In this document: piece after piece, positions 19,197 to 27,910 of the stretch
How the letters are laid out: the number at the start of each line of letters is the position of its first letter
How positions within the stretch are numbered: position 1 is the stretch's first letter
From: Lentibacter algarum
Lineage (GTDB): Bacteria; Pseudomonadota; Alphaproteobacteria; Rhodobacterales; Rhodobacteraceae
Length of the DNA: 64,000 bases
Assembly (NCBI RefSeq): GCF_018860975.1
Contig: NZ_JAHKQI010000002.1
Span: 310,001-374,000, forward strand
Direction: 5' to 3'
Program-made: the position numbers and the translations under genes
Notes under the pieces: generated by a model
The model's input: only the letters and a program-made list of their open reading frames with translations
Database searches by the model: none
What the model was told of the DNA's origin: nothing

Positions 19197-20501
19197 TTAG
19201 TTTTGTGTTTTTGCGAAGCGAGCCAGCAGTTCGTTGGCTTCTTTTTCAATCGCGTTGAACGCGTCATCAACAGATGTTTCACCTGTAAAGATGCGGCCAA
19301 ACTCACGGTTCATCACGTCGCGGATTTGAACGTAGAAACCCATGCGGTAACCGCGTGTGTTTTCGCTCGCTTCCAGTGACAGCTGCTGAATGCCAACTTC
19401 GGCAGCAGGGAAACGGTCATAGTGGCCATCTGCTTTTGCCATGTCGTATGCGGCTGTTGTGATCGGCACATAGCCTGTTTCACGGTGCCACATGTACTGA
19501 ACCTCAGGAGACGTCAGGTACTTGAAGAATTCAGTTGTCGCTTTGTTTTCTTCGTCAGACTTGCCTGCCATCGCGAAGAGAGCCGCGCCGCCGATAAATG
19601 TCTGCTTTGGCTCTGTTGTGACAGATTCCCAATAAGGAAGGTATGTCGCAGAGAAATCAAACGGCAGGTCTTGCTTTGAGAGACCACCAAATGAACCCGA
19701 AGAACCAAACCAGATGCCAACTTTACCTTCTTCGAACGGCGTTTGGTTGTCGCCCCAGCCTGTGCCGAACCACTCAAAGTAGCCTTTTTCCTTCCAGTCA
19801 GCCATGGCTGTGAAATGGGCTTTCAGCTCTGGTGTATTGGTCAGGATTTTGGTGCCTTCTGCGCCATTGTAACCGTTGTCATTTGTTGCGAATGGCATGT
19901 CATTACGTGACATGAAGTTTTCAACAAATACCCAAGGCAGGTGCGACTGTGTCATTGCAACATAGCCTGCATCTTTCAGAGCAGGCGCAGTTACGGTCTG
20001 GAACTCTTCCCATGTTTTGGGAGGCGTCACGCCGGCCTTTTCCAAAGCTTGCACGTTGTAATACATAACAGGCGAAGACGAGTTGAACGGCATGCCGATC
20101 ATTTTGCCGTCTGCATCCGCATAGAAGTAGCGCACACCAGAGATGTAGTCTTCGATGTTGAATTCAACGCCGTTGCTTTCCAGCAGGTCTTGCACGGCCA
20201 TGGTTGCGCCTTTGGCGCCGATCACTGTGGCTGCGCCTGCGTCAAATACTTGCAAAACATTTGGCTGCTCGCCCGCGCGGAAGGCGGCGATGCCAGCTGT
20301 CAGTGTTTCTTCGTATGTGCCTTTGAAAGAAGGCGTGATTTTGTACTCATCCTGGCTTGCGTTGAAACCTTTTGCGATTTCATTGACAGTATCACCAAGG
20401 GCGCCGCCCATGCCGTGCCACCATGTGATTTCGGTTTCGGCAAAAGCAGTGTTTGCCATTAGGGTCAGCGCGGCAGCGGTGCCTAGCGTGAGTTTCTTCA
20501 T
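19197..20501 (-). CDS. ugpB: sn-Glycerol-3-phosphate-type ABC transporter substrate-binding protein
   Basis: 434 residues from ATG at 20501 (GGAG 7 bases upstream; signal peptide MKKLTLGTAAALTLMANTAFA). The mature protein begins ETEITWWHGMGGALGDTVNE, which is diagnostic of UgpB. It binds glycerol-3-phosphate and/or glycerophosphodiesters in the periplasm. A Pho box lies about 160 bases upstream. Confidence 0.92.
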   Translation of the reverse strand: MKKLTLGTAAALTLMANTAFAETEITWWHGMGGALGDTVNEIAKGFNASQDEYKITPSFKGTYEETLTAGIAAFRAGEQPNVLQVFDAGAATVIGAKGATMAVQDLLESNGVEFNIEDYISGVRYFYADADGKMIGMPFNSSSPVMYYNVQALEKAGVTPPKTWEEFQTVTAPALKDAGYVAMTQSHLPWVFVENFMSRNDMPFATNDNGYNGAEGTKILTNTPELKAHFTAMADWKEKGYFEWFGTGWGDNQTPFEEGKVGIWFGSSGSFGGLSKQDLPFDFSATYLPYWESVTTEPKQTFIGGAALFAMAGKSDEENKATTEFFKYLTSPEVQYMWHRETGYVPITTAAYDMAKADGHYDRFPAAEVGIQQLSLEASENTRGYRMGFYVQIRDVMNREFGRIFTGETSVDDAFNAIEKEANELLARFAKTQN

Positions 20502-20662
20502 TGTCGTACTCCAGTTATTGTTTGGCTTTCTGAAACTCAGCAAACCGAACAATCGAGGGTTCTAGGCCATTGGCCCCAAGCGAATTTGACTTCGTCAACA
20601 AGGCAATCTTGTTGCGAAGCGTGCGCAGATTGTCTGTGCAGTTGGGCACTTACGCCGAGTAT

Positions 20663-20680
20663 GTGACAGTTGCGTGAAGG
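20663..20680 (-). promoter_or_regulatory. Pho box upstream of ugpB
   Basis: On the minus strand CCTTCAC, four bases, then CTGTCAC (20680 to 20663) form a 7-4-7 direct repeat. The second heptamer is perfect and the first matches at five of seven positions. Its place upstream of ugpB and the matching site before the neighbouring importer support control by PhoB. Confidence 0.7.
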
Positions 20681-20773
20681 TTTTCAGTGGGCAGGTTGAG
20701 AAGCGGCCTCCCGGCGAAATCTTAACAATACTGTTACGTTTCGTTTGCGATTGGGGAGTAAAAGCGAGCTGGG

Positions 20774-20827
20774 TGTCTGACGTCCGCGCCTATGGGCCCA
20801 AGTAACGCTAAGTGGACCCATAGGCGC
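20774..20827. repeat. IS3-like terminal sequence and near-perfect inverted repeat
   Basis: GGGTGTCTGACGTC (20771-20784) is followed by arms of 15 bases, GCGCCTATGGGCCCA (20786-20800) and TGGACCCATAGGCGC (20813-20827), with one mismatch and a 12-base spacer. The same tip sequence, with a similar following ATGGGTCC block, occurs in inverse orientation at 47254-47283 beside an IS3-family orfA remnant. I read this as two ends of a deleted insertion sequence or a tiny non-autonomous element. Confidence 0.55.
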
Positions 20828-21029
20828 TGCTACAAAGTAATACTCAGGCAGACCAGTTTTGAACCTGACTATCAAAAGAAGTTAGTGCTTTGCGGCATGG
20901 GATGCTTCGCGCCTCCCAGAAAACCGAACGCGAATAGCGAGCTAAGGTAATTTCTGAACAGCTTACAAAAGGTTTTCAGTCGTTAAATTCCAAACTCAAA
21001 ACAGCGACCGGTTGTTCGAAAGATCACGC

Positions 21030-21644
21030 TCAAATGATCTGCCGGCGAACCGCTTCAGCCACGGCTTGCACCGATGTTTTCGCACCCAACGTGGTGCAAG
21101 CCCTGCTCAAACGTTTCTTTACGGTTGAAATGGCAATCTGCTGCAATACTGCAATCTCTTCTAGTGAATGCCCCTGCGACATGAGCCGTAGTATCTCGGC
21201 CTCATTGGGTTCGGGCTGTTCACGTATGTAGTGGTTGTTTAAAATTTCATTCAACAGTTCGACGCAGGATGAAATCTCTGCATCAGTGTAGGGGCTGTCA
21301 CTGCGGGCAACGGACAAGGCCGTATGGCGACCGTCGACTTGTTGTGAGACGACAACTCCATAGTTAAGGCCAAACGCTTTCGCCTTTGCAAGAACGCCAC
21401 GATAATCTTTGATGTCGATGTCTTCCCAGCGTTTAGCGCCGTTGTTGACCAGCCCCCATAAGAAGACAGGGTCCCCCATAATGTAGCCGCGCTGATTGTA
21501 AAGCGCGCTCCACGCGGGAGGCATCCCATCAATCATGTTCTTTTTGGTGTCAGTGAGCCTCACGCGTAAAATCAAACGGTACCCGGCGGGTCCAAGTTCT
21601 TTTAGCCGATCAAGGTGAATTTTGTCCGCGAGCATTTCAGGCAT
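21030..21644 (-). CDS. LuxR-family autoinducer-binding transcriptional regulator
   Basis: 204 residues from ATG at 21644, preferred because GGGAG lies 6 bases upstream; an in-frame ATG at 21674 has no such site. The N-terminal part has the acyl-homoserine-lactone-binding domain pattern PAWSALYNQRGYIMGDPVFLWG (Trp, Tyr, Asp spaced as in TraR/LuxR). The C-terminus is a GerE-type helix-turn-helix (EAEILRLMSQGHSLEEIA, ISTVKKRLSRACTTLGAK). No luxI-type synthase is found nearby, so this is a solo or unlinked receptor. Confidence 0.82.
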   Translation of the reverse strand: MPEMLADKIHLDRLKELGPAGYRLILRVRLTDTKKNMIDGMPPAWSALYNQRGYIMGDPVFLWGLVNNGAKRWEDIDIKDYRGVLAKAKAFGLNYGVVVSQQVDGRHTALSVARSDSPYTDAEISSCVELLNEILNNHYIREQPEPNEAEILRLMSQGHSLEEIAVLQQIAISTVKKRLSRACTTLGAKTSVQAVAEAVRRQII

Positions 21645-21765
21645 CGAGGGCTCCCAATATATACGATCATACACTCTGAAAGTATGCGCGTAGAGTAAAC
21701 CAAATAAACCGCTATGATCGTTTTTTTAACGCGCGCATTTAGCACGGGATTGGACCAGTAAGGTG

Positions 21766-22263
21766 ATGAAAAGAAAAACATTTGGATGGGTCGATCCAAA
21801 GAAAGTTCCGACCTATGTCACCCTGATTTTTCTAGTGACAGGTGTAACGTTGCTGTGCGTCGGGTTTGGTGTGAAATCCTATCAAGCGCGTGCATTGGCC
21901 GAGAGTGTCGAAGTTCCTGTTGTGGTCATTCGCAACGATTCCCGTTATGAACGTGGATCTGACAAACCTTTGGTCGACGGTCGTCGCAGGCTCCAATATC
22001 GCCCCGTTTTTCAAACAACGGCCCCCACCGGCGAGATCGTTACCTATGAAGCCCGCAGCTGGAAACTCTCTTCGCCTCTTTATAATGTGGGGGATCGTTT
22101 GACGGGATTTTACCGTGCCGAGACGGGTGTCATAACGACGGAGCAAATCCGCAAGGGCCAAGAATTTGTTCCCAAGATCATGTTCCTGATGGCGGCCATA
22201 TTTCTTGGCTTTGCACTGGCCCTCTGGTTGGTATTTAAAAAGCAGAACCCTGCGAGAGAATGA
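21766..22263 (+). CDS. DUF3592-family membrane protein
   Basis: About 165 residues. The start is ATG 21766 or the GTG directly before it (21763). There is a membrane helix at about residues 15-37 and a second at the C-terminus (FVPKIMFLMAAIFLGFALAL). Between them is a beta-rich periplasmic segment with YRPVFQTTAPTGEIVTYEA and YNVGDRLTGFYRAETG, the DUF3592 pattern. The gene is divergent from the luxR-type gene. Function unknown. Confidence 0.75.
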   Translation: MKRKTFGWVDPKKVPTYVTLIFLVTGVTLLCVGFGVKSYQARALAESVEVPVVVIRNDSRYERGSDKPLVDGRRRLQYRPVFQTTAPTGEIVTYEARSWKLSSPLYNVGDRLTGFYRAETGVITTEQIRKGQEFVPKIMFLMAAIFLGFALALWLVFKKQNPARE

Positions 22264-22281
22264 ACTTTCGCAGGGGGGCCG

Positions 22282-23253
22282 TTAGGACGCGGCCTTCGCG
22301 GCTCTGCCCGTCACCCAATCGCGCGCACCAGCCCCCAGCTTTGAGAACTTGTTTGATGCAGCCTCCAGTTTGGCCTCCCACTCAGGGTTTGGCACCTGTC
22401 CGTCTGTCACCTTAAAGAAGGCCTGCAACAGGCAAGCAATCGCAAACGGTTCAATCACGGCGACCTTCACGGCCCATGCAAACAACAAGGCAAAGACAAC
22501 GCCTCCCGCCGCCCAAGCGCCGGGCATGATGTAAACAACGGCCGCAGCTGGTGCCAACATCACCAAAAATACGACTATCGACAGGCCCCACGTGAACAGG
22601 GTTAACCACGCCGCGTTGATCATCATCGGTTTCGCATTCTGGCCATAGAGAACCAACGCTTCTTTCGCAGAGGCATAGGGGTTTTCAGCGCGCGTTCGCA
22701 AACCATGCGCAAGGATTACCTCGTCCACCAGCCCGACCGCCAGTTTCAGGTAGGCCCGCACCAACCCCATAATCTTGTCGAGCCCCGGTATTGGCAAAAT
22801 CGACAACAATCCCTGAACCAAACCCGTAATCGCACGCACGACACCCTTGATCATCTGATCTATACCGAACAAAACCGAAGCCTCGCCAAACCGTTCGGTT
22901 ACGATGTCGCGGGCATATGCAATCTGGCCTTTGCCATCTGGTAGGTCCCGCCCGTCCAGTGCTTCAACCATGACGGCGATATGGCCCGCCTTTACGATGT
23001 AAAGGATGTACTCCCGCATAAGGTAAAGAACCCCCGCTGTGGCGGCAAACCCGATACCGCCACCCCAAGCGGTAGATGAGGCGCGAAATTCAGCATCACC
23101 AAAGCCGCCGATCCCGTACCCAATTCCCGCACCGGTTCCCGTCACGAGGACATAAGCAACCGCGATACCGAAATACACGGCGATGCGAAAAACCAGAAAC
23201 GGCATTGTCTTGCGGATCAATCCCAATGCTGTCGCAATACTAAAATCCCACAT
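22282..23253 (-). CDS. Polytopic membrane protein, unknown
   Basis: 323 residues from ATG at 23253, chosen for the AAGGA six bases upstream. There are several hydrophobic spans (for example FLVFRIAVYFGIAVAYVLVTG near the N-terminus and FLVMLAPAAAVVYIMPGAW, GGVVFALLFAWAVKVAV in the C-terminal half). The soluble C-terminal tail is basic. It lies downstream of a secreted small protein and the von Willebrand A gene, all on the minus strand. I do not recognise the family. Confidence 0.75.
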   Translation of the reverse strand: MWDFSIATALGLIRKTMPFLVFRIAVYFGIAVAYVLVTGTGAGIGYGIGGFGDAEFRASSTAWGGGIGFAATAGVLYLMREYILYIVKAGHIAVMVEALDGRDLPDGKGQIAYARDIVTERFGEASVLFGIDQMIKGVVRAITGLVQGLLSILPIPGLDKIMGLVRAYLKLAVGLVDEVILAHGLRTRAENPYASAKEALVLYGQNAKPMMINAAWLTLFTWGLSIVVFLVMLAPAAAVVYIMPGAWAAGGVVFALLFAWAVKVAVIEPFAIACLLQAFFKVTDGQVPNPEWEAKLEAASNKFSKLGAGARDWVTGRAAKAAS

Positions 23254-23355
23254 GAAAAAGTCCTTGAATAAATTACGTCCAAAACTGAGGGGCATCCCCC
23301 CTTCAGTCAATCGTTACCCTAAACCATAAAAGCCATTTGAATTGAACAACTGCAA

Positions 23356-23787
23356 TCAATGGTTGTAGAGGGTGGGATCGATATTGGAATCTAGGTTGAA
23401 ACCGATAACCCGATCGGCTCCATCAATCGTGACCACGGTCATAGTCGCAAAGAAACCGATTCCGCCGTCTTCTCCGAACAGAACCCATTCGCGCACCAGC
23501 CGGTCACTGATCTGATTGCGCAAAAGCACCGTACATTGGGCAAACCCGTCCGGCCGCTGACGCTCTAACGACCGCAGGCTGTTTTCAATACTGCCGTTCG
23601 TTACCCCGGCCGATGACAACTCTTCCAGCAGGGCGTCAAAGCCGCCAGTCATGATGTTACTCCAGCTTTCTTCAATTAACGGGTTTGCCGGAATATCGGC
23701 GGAGCCGTCACATTGGGCATAGGCCCCTGTGGCCCCCAAAAGGCAAGCCACAGCAGTCACGCAAGCGCGTTTCATCATAGTTTTCAT
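23356..23787 (-). CDS. Small secreted protein, unknown
   Basis: 143 residues from ATG at 23787 (AAGGA about 8 bases upstream). It opens with a signal peptide (MKTMMKRACVTAVACLLGAT, cut after AYA) and continues QCDGSADIPANPLIEESW. The mature domain ends in strands such as FFATMTVVTIDGADRVIGFN, a layout like small periplasmic NTF2-like or DUF4864-type proteins. It is 43 bases downstream of the von Willebrand A gene and probably co-transcribed with it. Confidence 0.65.
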   Translation of the reverse strand: MKTMMKRACVTAVACLLGATGAYAQCDGSADIPANPLIEESWSNIMTGGFDALLEELSSAGVTNGSIENSLRSLERQRPDGFAQCTVLLRNQISDRLVREWVLFGEDGGIGFFATMTVVTIDGADRVIGFNLDSNIDPTLYNH

Positions 23788-23830
23788 GAGGTAATCCTTG
23801 AGTACATTGAGGTGGAAAGTCGTGATTTTT

Positions 23831-25336
23831 CTACTGTTCCGGCAGCACATCAAATTCCTGCTCGGCGTAAACGGTTCCGTCCGCGCTGATTAACTTGATT
23901 GTATAAGCGCCAGCTTCACGTGGTAGTGCAACTCGGATGGGGCTTTGGGCTGTTCCGAAAACGGGGCGTTGTGAAATGGACTGGGCGTTATCTCGGGGAA
24001 ATACGCGCAAACGGTCGCCCGCATTCATGGGCCCTGACCATTCAACCTGCAACGCTCCATCGCCCACATGAAACGGACCCTCCGGCAGGCGCACATGACC
24101 GGCAACCGTCGAGGTTTCAAACGACGCAGATGCACGAACGGCGCCGGTGCGGGCGGCAATCAAGTGCACCTCGAATACGCCAACAGCCTCTGGCGCCGTC
24201 ATCGTGGCTGTCCCAGCGACTTCACCATCTGAGCGAACGGGCTCCATCGAAAGACGCTCACCATTCGCAGGGTTAACCACAAACAACCGATCGCCCGCCA
24301 CACCTGGCCCTGTCCAACCAACGGTAAATGCGGCCCCAAATGGAACCTGCTGCGGCAACGACACACTCGGCGCGACCAAGACCACATTCAATACGGTTGA
24401 TGCTAAAGGCGCATCATGTCCGGGCACTTCGTAAAACACGTCATAGGTTCCGACCGTGGCCGGAGCTAGGATCAGCACAGGTGAAGTAAAATCATCTGCT
24501 GCCAACGGGCGCTCCCCAAGGCTAGTTCCAGTTGAATCGCGTATCACAAGGCGGTCGCCGGCATTTTGCGGCCCCGTCCACTCTGCAGAAACTGGGTGCC
24601 CAACGATGACAAACTCAGGAACGGACACAGTCGCAGGGCCAAGATCGAGCGCCACTTGGGACTCCGTGCTGCCTTCATCGATCACGACCGCTTCGCTGAC
24701 CTCTTGCAACGCCTTGGTAAGATCGTCCATGTCATCGGCTGGCAGATACAAACCACCCGTATTCTCGGCAAGACAAGCGAGAGCGTCAGTATCTTCTTGC
24801 GCCACATCAAACCCGATAACATGAGCGGTGAAATCTATACCGCGTTCCTCCAACATCGTAGCAACGGCACAGGGATCGCGCTCACAAGTTTCCAAGCCAT
24901 CGGTTAACAGAATGATCGTCGCCATTTCTTCCGAATAGGCAAGCGCCTCTGCCGCCATCACGACGGCATCCGTCAACGGCGTTTTGCCTTGTGGGTTCAC
25001 CCCATCCACCAAATCAGTGAAAGCACCAGCATCAAGCGGTTGCGCAGGAAGCAAAAGCTCGATGTCGCTACAATCACCTTCGCGATTATGCCCGTAAGCT
25101 ATGAGACCAAGTTCCCTACTTGCGTTCCATTCGGCCAACATATCCGCAACCGCCGCGCGCGCGATGGAAATTTTCGGCGTACCATCAATTTGCCCCCACA
25201 TCGATCCGGAAGCATCTAAAACCAGCATAGCTCGGTCTGTCGTATCTGTTTGTGCCCCAATTTCTGAAGGAAAACCGAAGACCGCGAGACTTAACAAAAC
25301 GCCGCACGATCGGACTATGAAACTGTTTTCTTTCAA
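23831..25336 (-). CDS. Secreted von Willebrand factor A domain protein with three C-terminal repeats
   Basis: 501 residues with an N-terminal signal peptide ending near EIGA. Residues about 35-215 are a VWA domain with an intact metal site (LDASGSMWG; Thr in GKTPLTDAV; Asp in LLTDGLET). Then come three repeats of about 80-100 residues, each with W(T/S)GPxxAGDRL (AEWTGPQNAGDRLVI, VGWTGPGVAGDRLFV, VEWSGPMNAGDRLRV). These are beta-sandwich-like and probably display or adhesion modules. It is likely periplasmic or surface-exposed; the ligand is unknown. Confidence 0.85.
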   Translation of the reverse strand: MKENSFIVRSCGVLLSLAVFGFPSEIGAQTDTTDRAMLVLDASGSMWGQIDGTPKISIARAAVADMLAEWNASRELGLIAYGHNREGDCSDIELLLPAQPLDAGAFTDLVDGVNPQGKTPLTDAVVMAAEALAYSEEMATIILLTDGLETCERDPCAVATMLEERGIDFTAHVIGFDVAQEDTDALACLAENTGGLYLPADDMDDLTKALQEVSEAVVIDEGSTESQVALDLGPATVSVPEFVIVGHPVSAEWTGPQNAGDRLVIRDSTGTSLGERPLAADDFTSPVLILAPATVGTYDVFYEVPGHDAPLASTVLNVVLVAPSVSLPQQVPFGAAFTVGWTGPGVAGDRLFVVNPANGERLSMEPVRSDGEVAGTATMTAPEAVGVFEVHLIAARTGAVRASASFETSTVAGHVRLPEGPFHVGDGALQVEWSGPMNAGDRLRVFPRDNAQSISQRPVFGTAQSPIRVALPREAGAYTIKLISADGTVYAEQEFDVLPEQ

Positions 25337-25579
25337 GGTGCTCTCTTCCCGATTACGACTTACTTATCCCTCTGTATATTAATAGTCGTATGCAAATGAA
25401 GGCACCTTCGCCAATCGTGTACGATCGTGCACTGCCTCGTTCACATTGTACAAGACGACTGGAAGTTATGCACATGTCGACGCAGATCCCGCCCCTCTGA
25501 GCTCATTAGGTATCGCGCGTTATTCATGGCAGCAGGACAACATCGGCTAATTGTTCGGTTGGTGTTGGCGTGACTTACG

Positions 25580-26140
25580 TCATCGGGCCAGAAGCAGCTT
25601 TGTCGCCTTGTCAAATGCGGCAAGGTCATGCTCGGCGTGCGCGGCGAGATGTGCGCCTTCGAGCGTGGCAAGTGTTGCGTGTGCTTCTGCTTCAGGGGTG
25701 CTTGTCGTTGAAATGGTGCCATCCTGCTTGCCCAACTCAAACAGGGCTGTGATCCATCTGGTCATCATGGATCGGAAGGCTACGATCTTGTCTTTGACTT
25801 CATCTACGAGGCTGTCACGGCTGATGGTAAAAGCCACGCAAAGGCATAATGTTTCGCCACCGCCCAAAGCATTGCGGTAAAATGTTGCCAATGCGGCCAA
25901 CCTGTCGGCGGCGCTTTGGTGCGTTGCCTCTATATCGGCGCAGACCTGTTCGACCGACGCATGATAGCGATCCATCAGCGCGGCAGAAAGCACCGCCTTG
26001 GTGGCAAAGTGGTAATGGATAGATGCTTTGCGAATGCCCGCGGCCTCGGCCAGATCGGCATAGCTGAATCCATCAAACCCGCGACTGCGGGCGGCTGTTT
26101 CAGCGATGTCCAAGAGGTTTGTTTTGGTGTCTTGTGCCAC
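25580..26140 (-). CDS. TetR-family transcriptional regulator
   Basis: 186 residues with a TetR N-terminal DNA-binding domain (LLDIAETAARSRGFDGFSYA, then AGIRKASIHYHFATK) and an all-helical ligand domain containing a CLC pair (GGETLCLCVAF) that might sense electrophiles. It is the last gene of the glutathione transferase / cupin / amine oxidase operon (7 bases after the oxidase gene). It probably represses that operon through the palindrome at 28563-28576. Confidence 0.88.
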   Translation of the reverse strand: MAQDTKTNLLDIAETAARSRGFDGFSYADLAEAAGIRKASIHYHFATKAVLSAALMDRYHASVEQVCADIEATHQSAADRLAALATFYRNALGGGETLCLCVAFTISRDSLVDEVKDKIVAFRSMMTRWITALFELGKQDGTISTTSTPEAEAHATLATLEGAHLAAHAEHDLAAFDKATKLLLAR

Positions 26141-26147
26141 GTCGGTT

Positions 26148-27209
26148 CTATCTTTCGGGTCTGGTCAGTAGCCTTAACGCATTTTCCGCAGCTTCCAAAG
26201 CCCCTTCCAGATAGCCGCCGAATTCCGGCGCGACTTCGGTGCCGCCAAGAATCAGCTTGCCGTCCCACAATCCGCTGAGCGGCGCGGGTAGGCCGTAGTC
26301 GGGGTGGGCATAAAGGGGCTGCTGGTCCTGTGCATTGGCTGTGAAGGGATCAAAGGCCCAGTCCTTTATGCTTAGGCTCACAGGGCTCGCAGCTTGCGCA
26401 CCGAAAAGACGGGTGAGTTGCGAAAGTATGTGCTGTCTGAGCGCATGTTCATTTGCGCGGGCTTGAGGTGGTACGCCGAGGAAGCCAAAGAGCGCATAGG
26501 GGCCACCCTGCGCGGGGGAGGCATCGTGAACCTCCGCCATAGGCCCAAAGAGGCTCATTGCATCACCGGACAATCCCGCCTCGCGCCAGAAGGGCCGGTC
26601 ATAGATGGCAACAGCCTTGGCATGGCCCGCCATCCATGTCGCGGTTTGATGCATGGCTTGCATCGACGTGCCCGGCAGGGTGGGGGCATAGGTGATCTGC
26701 GCGGCGAGGCGTGGCGGAAGCGCCAGCACGGCGCGGCCTGCGGTGATTGTGCGGCCATCCTGCAGCTTTGCGGTGATGATATCGCCTTGCTCCGTCAGGG
26801 CGGTGATTGCAGAGGATAGATGCAGGTTGCTGGCTGGAACGCCCTCGGACAAGCGTTCAATCAGCCGGATCAAGCCACCTTCAAGACGGTAGGACCCCTG
26901 CATGGATGAAAACCCCTGACCGCGTTGGGGCTGCCCCTGAGCGTCCTCGAACATCAGATCGCCTTGGGCGTATTGATCAAAGCGCCTTAACCCCAAGTCA
27001 CCGATCAGTTTTGCGATCCGAGGCTGACCGGGCCAGAACCACGCCGGCCCCATGTCATAGGTGGCCCCTTCGTGCCGGACTGCCGCGATCCGCCCGCCAA
27101 GCCGGTCGCGGGCCTCGGCCAAGATATAGCTGTGGCCGAGATCCGTCAGGCGGCTTGCAAGGGATAGCCCCGCAAGACCGCCCCCGATGATAAGGGTATC
27201 GGTGTGCAT
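26148..27209 (-). CDS. FAD-dependent amine-oxidase-like protein
   Basis: 353 residues, with the FAD-binding Rossmann start LIIGGGLAGLSLASRLTD, the second FAD motif ARDRLGGRIAA, and the C-terminal FAD-contact region GLWDGKLILGGTEVAPEFGGYLEG split over the last 50 residues. This is the flavin monoamine oxidase / NAD(P)-binding domain family. It is 3 bases from the cupin gene and 7 from tetR. The substrate is unknown; a detoxification role is suggested by the glutathione transferase and cupin neighbours. Confidence 0.85.
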   Translation of the reverse strand: MHTDTLIIGGGLAGLSLASRLTDLGHSYILAEARDRLGGRIAAVRHEGATYDMGPAWFWPGQPRIAKLIGDLGLRRFDQYAQGDLMFEDAQGQPQRGQGFSSMQGSYRLEGGLIRLIERLSEGVPASNLHLSSAITALTEQGDIITAKLQDGRTITAGRAVLALPPRLAAQITYAPTLPGTSMQAMHQTATWMAGHAKAVAIYDRPFWREAGLSGDAMSLFGPMAEVHDASPAQGGPYALFGFLGVPPQARANEHALRQHILSQLTRLFGAQAASPVSLSIKDWAFDPFTANAQDQQPLYAHPDYGLPAPLSGLWDGKLILGGTEVAPEFGGYLEGALEAAENALRLLTRPER

Positions 27210-27212
27210 CGT

Positions 27213-27881
27213 TTACGCCTGCGGAGCCTTCGCAAAGGGCAGGTGGCCCGTTTTGATCCACAATTTCGCACCCTCCGGCCCGCCGACCGCTGACAGGGTT
27301 TCCCCATCCGGCAGGCGCAGCCAGTCGTTCTTGTGCAGCACGTTGCCGCCGGATGTGACGCTGCCGTCAATTACCAGCACCTCAATGCCGCCCTGCGCAT
27401 GCGATGTCAGCGTCGCCTCGGCATCAATGTGACTGTAGCTGACGACCTCGCGGTCATCCTTGTGCAGGATCGCCGTCGACACGCCATTAACGGGTGCGGC
27501 CAATTCCTCGGCCATTGTTTTGCGGAACTGTGTGCGGTCCTCCATGTCGAACTGCCACAGTTTGACAAAGATCGTACAGCCCTCGGCCGAGCTTGGCGTG
27601 TGCGACGTGGTGGGGGGATTGCGCACATAGGTTCCGGCGGGGAAGTCGCCGTGCTCGTCCTGAAACACGCCTTCCAGCACGATGAACTCTTCACCGCCCG
27701 TGTGCGTGTGCGCCGAAAAGGCGCTGCCGGGGGCGTAGCGGACGATGGTTGTGGCGCGTGCCACCTCGCCGCCGATGCGGTCTAGCATGCGGCGGTCTAC
27801 CCCCTTCATGGGCGAGGCCTGCCACTCCAACTGGTCAGAGTGAACGATTACGGGGCTGTCGAAATCTGCATTCAAGTTCAT
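27213..27881 (-). CDS. Bicupin protein (ChrR-like cupin)
   Basis: 222 residues. The first cupin has the metal motif [15 protein letters not shown] and continues [18 protein letters not shown], which is the ChrR/anti-sigma cupin pattern. A second degenerate cupin follows ([19 protein letters not shown]). No sigma-binding N-terminal domain is present, so it is a stand-alone metal cupin, possibly an enzyme or sensor for oxidised compounds. It is the second gene of the operon led by the glutathione transferase. Confidence 0.8.
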   Translation of the reverse strand: MNLNADFDSPVIVHSDQLEWQASPMKGVDRRMLDRIGGEVARATTIVRYAPGSAFSAHTHTGGEEFIVLEGVFQDEHGDFPAGTYVRNPPTTSHTPSSAEGCTIFVKLWQFDMEDRTQFRKTMAEELAAPVNGVSTAILHKDDREVVSYSHIDAEATLTSHAQGGIEVLVIDGSVTSGGNVLHKNDWLRLPDGETLSAVGGPEGAKLWIKTGHLPFAKAPQA

Positions 27882-27910
27882 TGATCAATTCCTTGTCCTA
27901 AAGGGCTGCG

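Larger units (their letters stand above)
20502..21029. other. Intergenic region between ugpB and the luxR-type gene
   Basis: About 530 bases without a credible gene. It holds the ugpB leader and Pho box (20663-20680) and the insertion-sequence-end-like palindrome (20774-20827). The stretch 20880-21029 shows nothing I can name. Confidence 0.6.

Noticed and set aside
20786-20827. The 15-base inverted repeat as an intrinsic terminator
   Set aside because: No T-run follows on either strand, and the sequence matches an insertion-sequence end elsewhere in the window.
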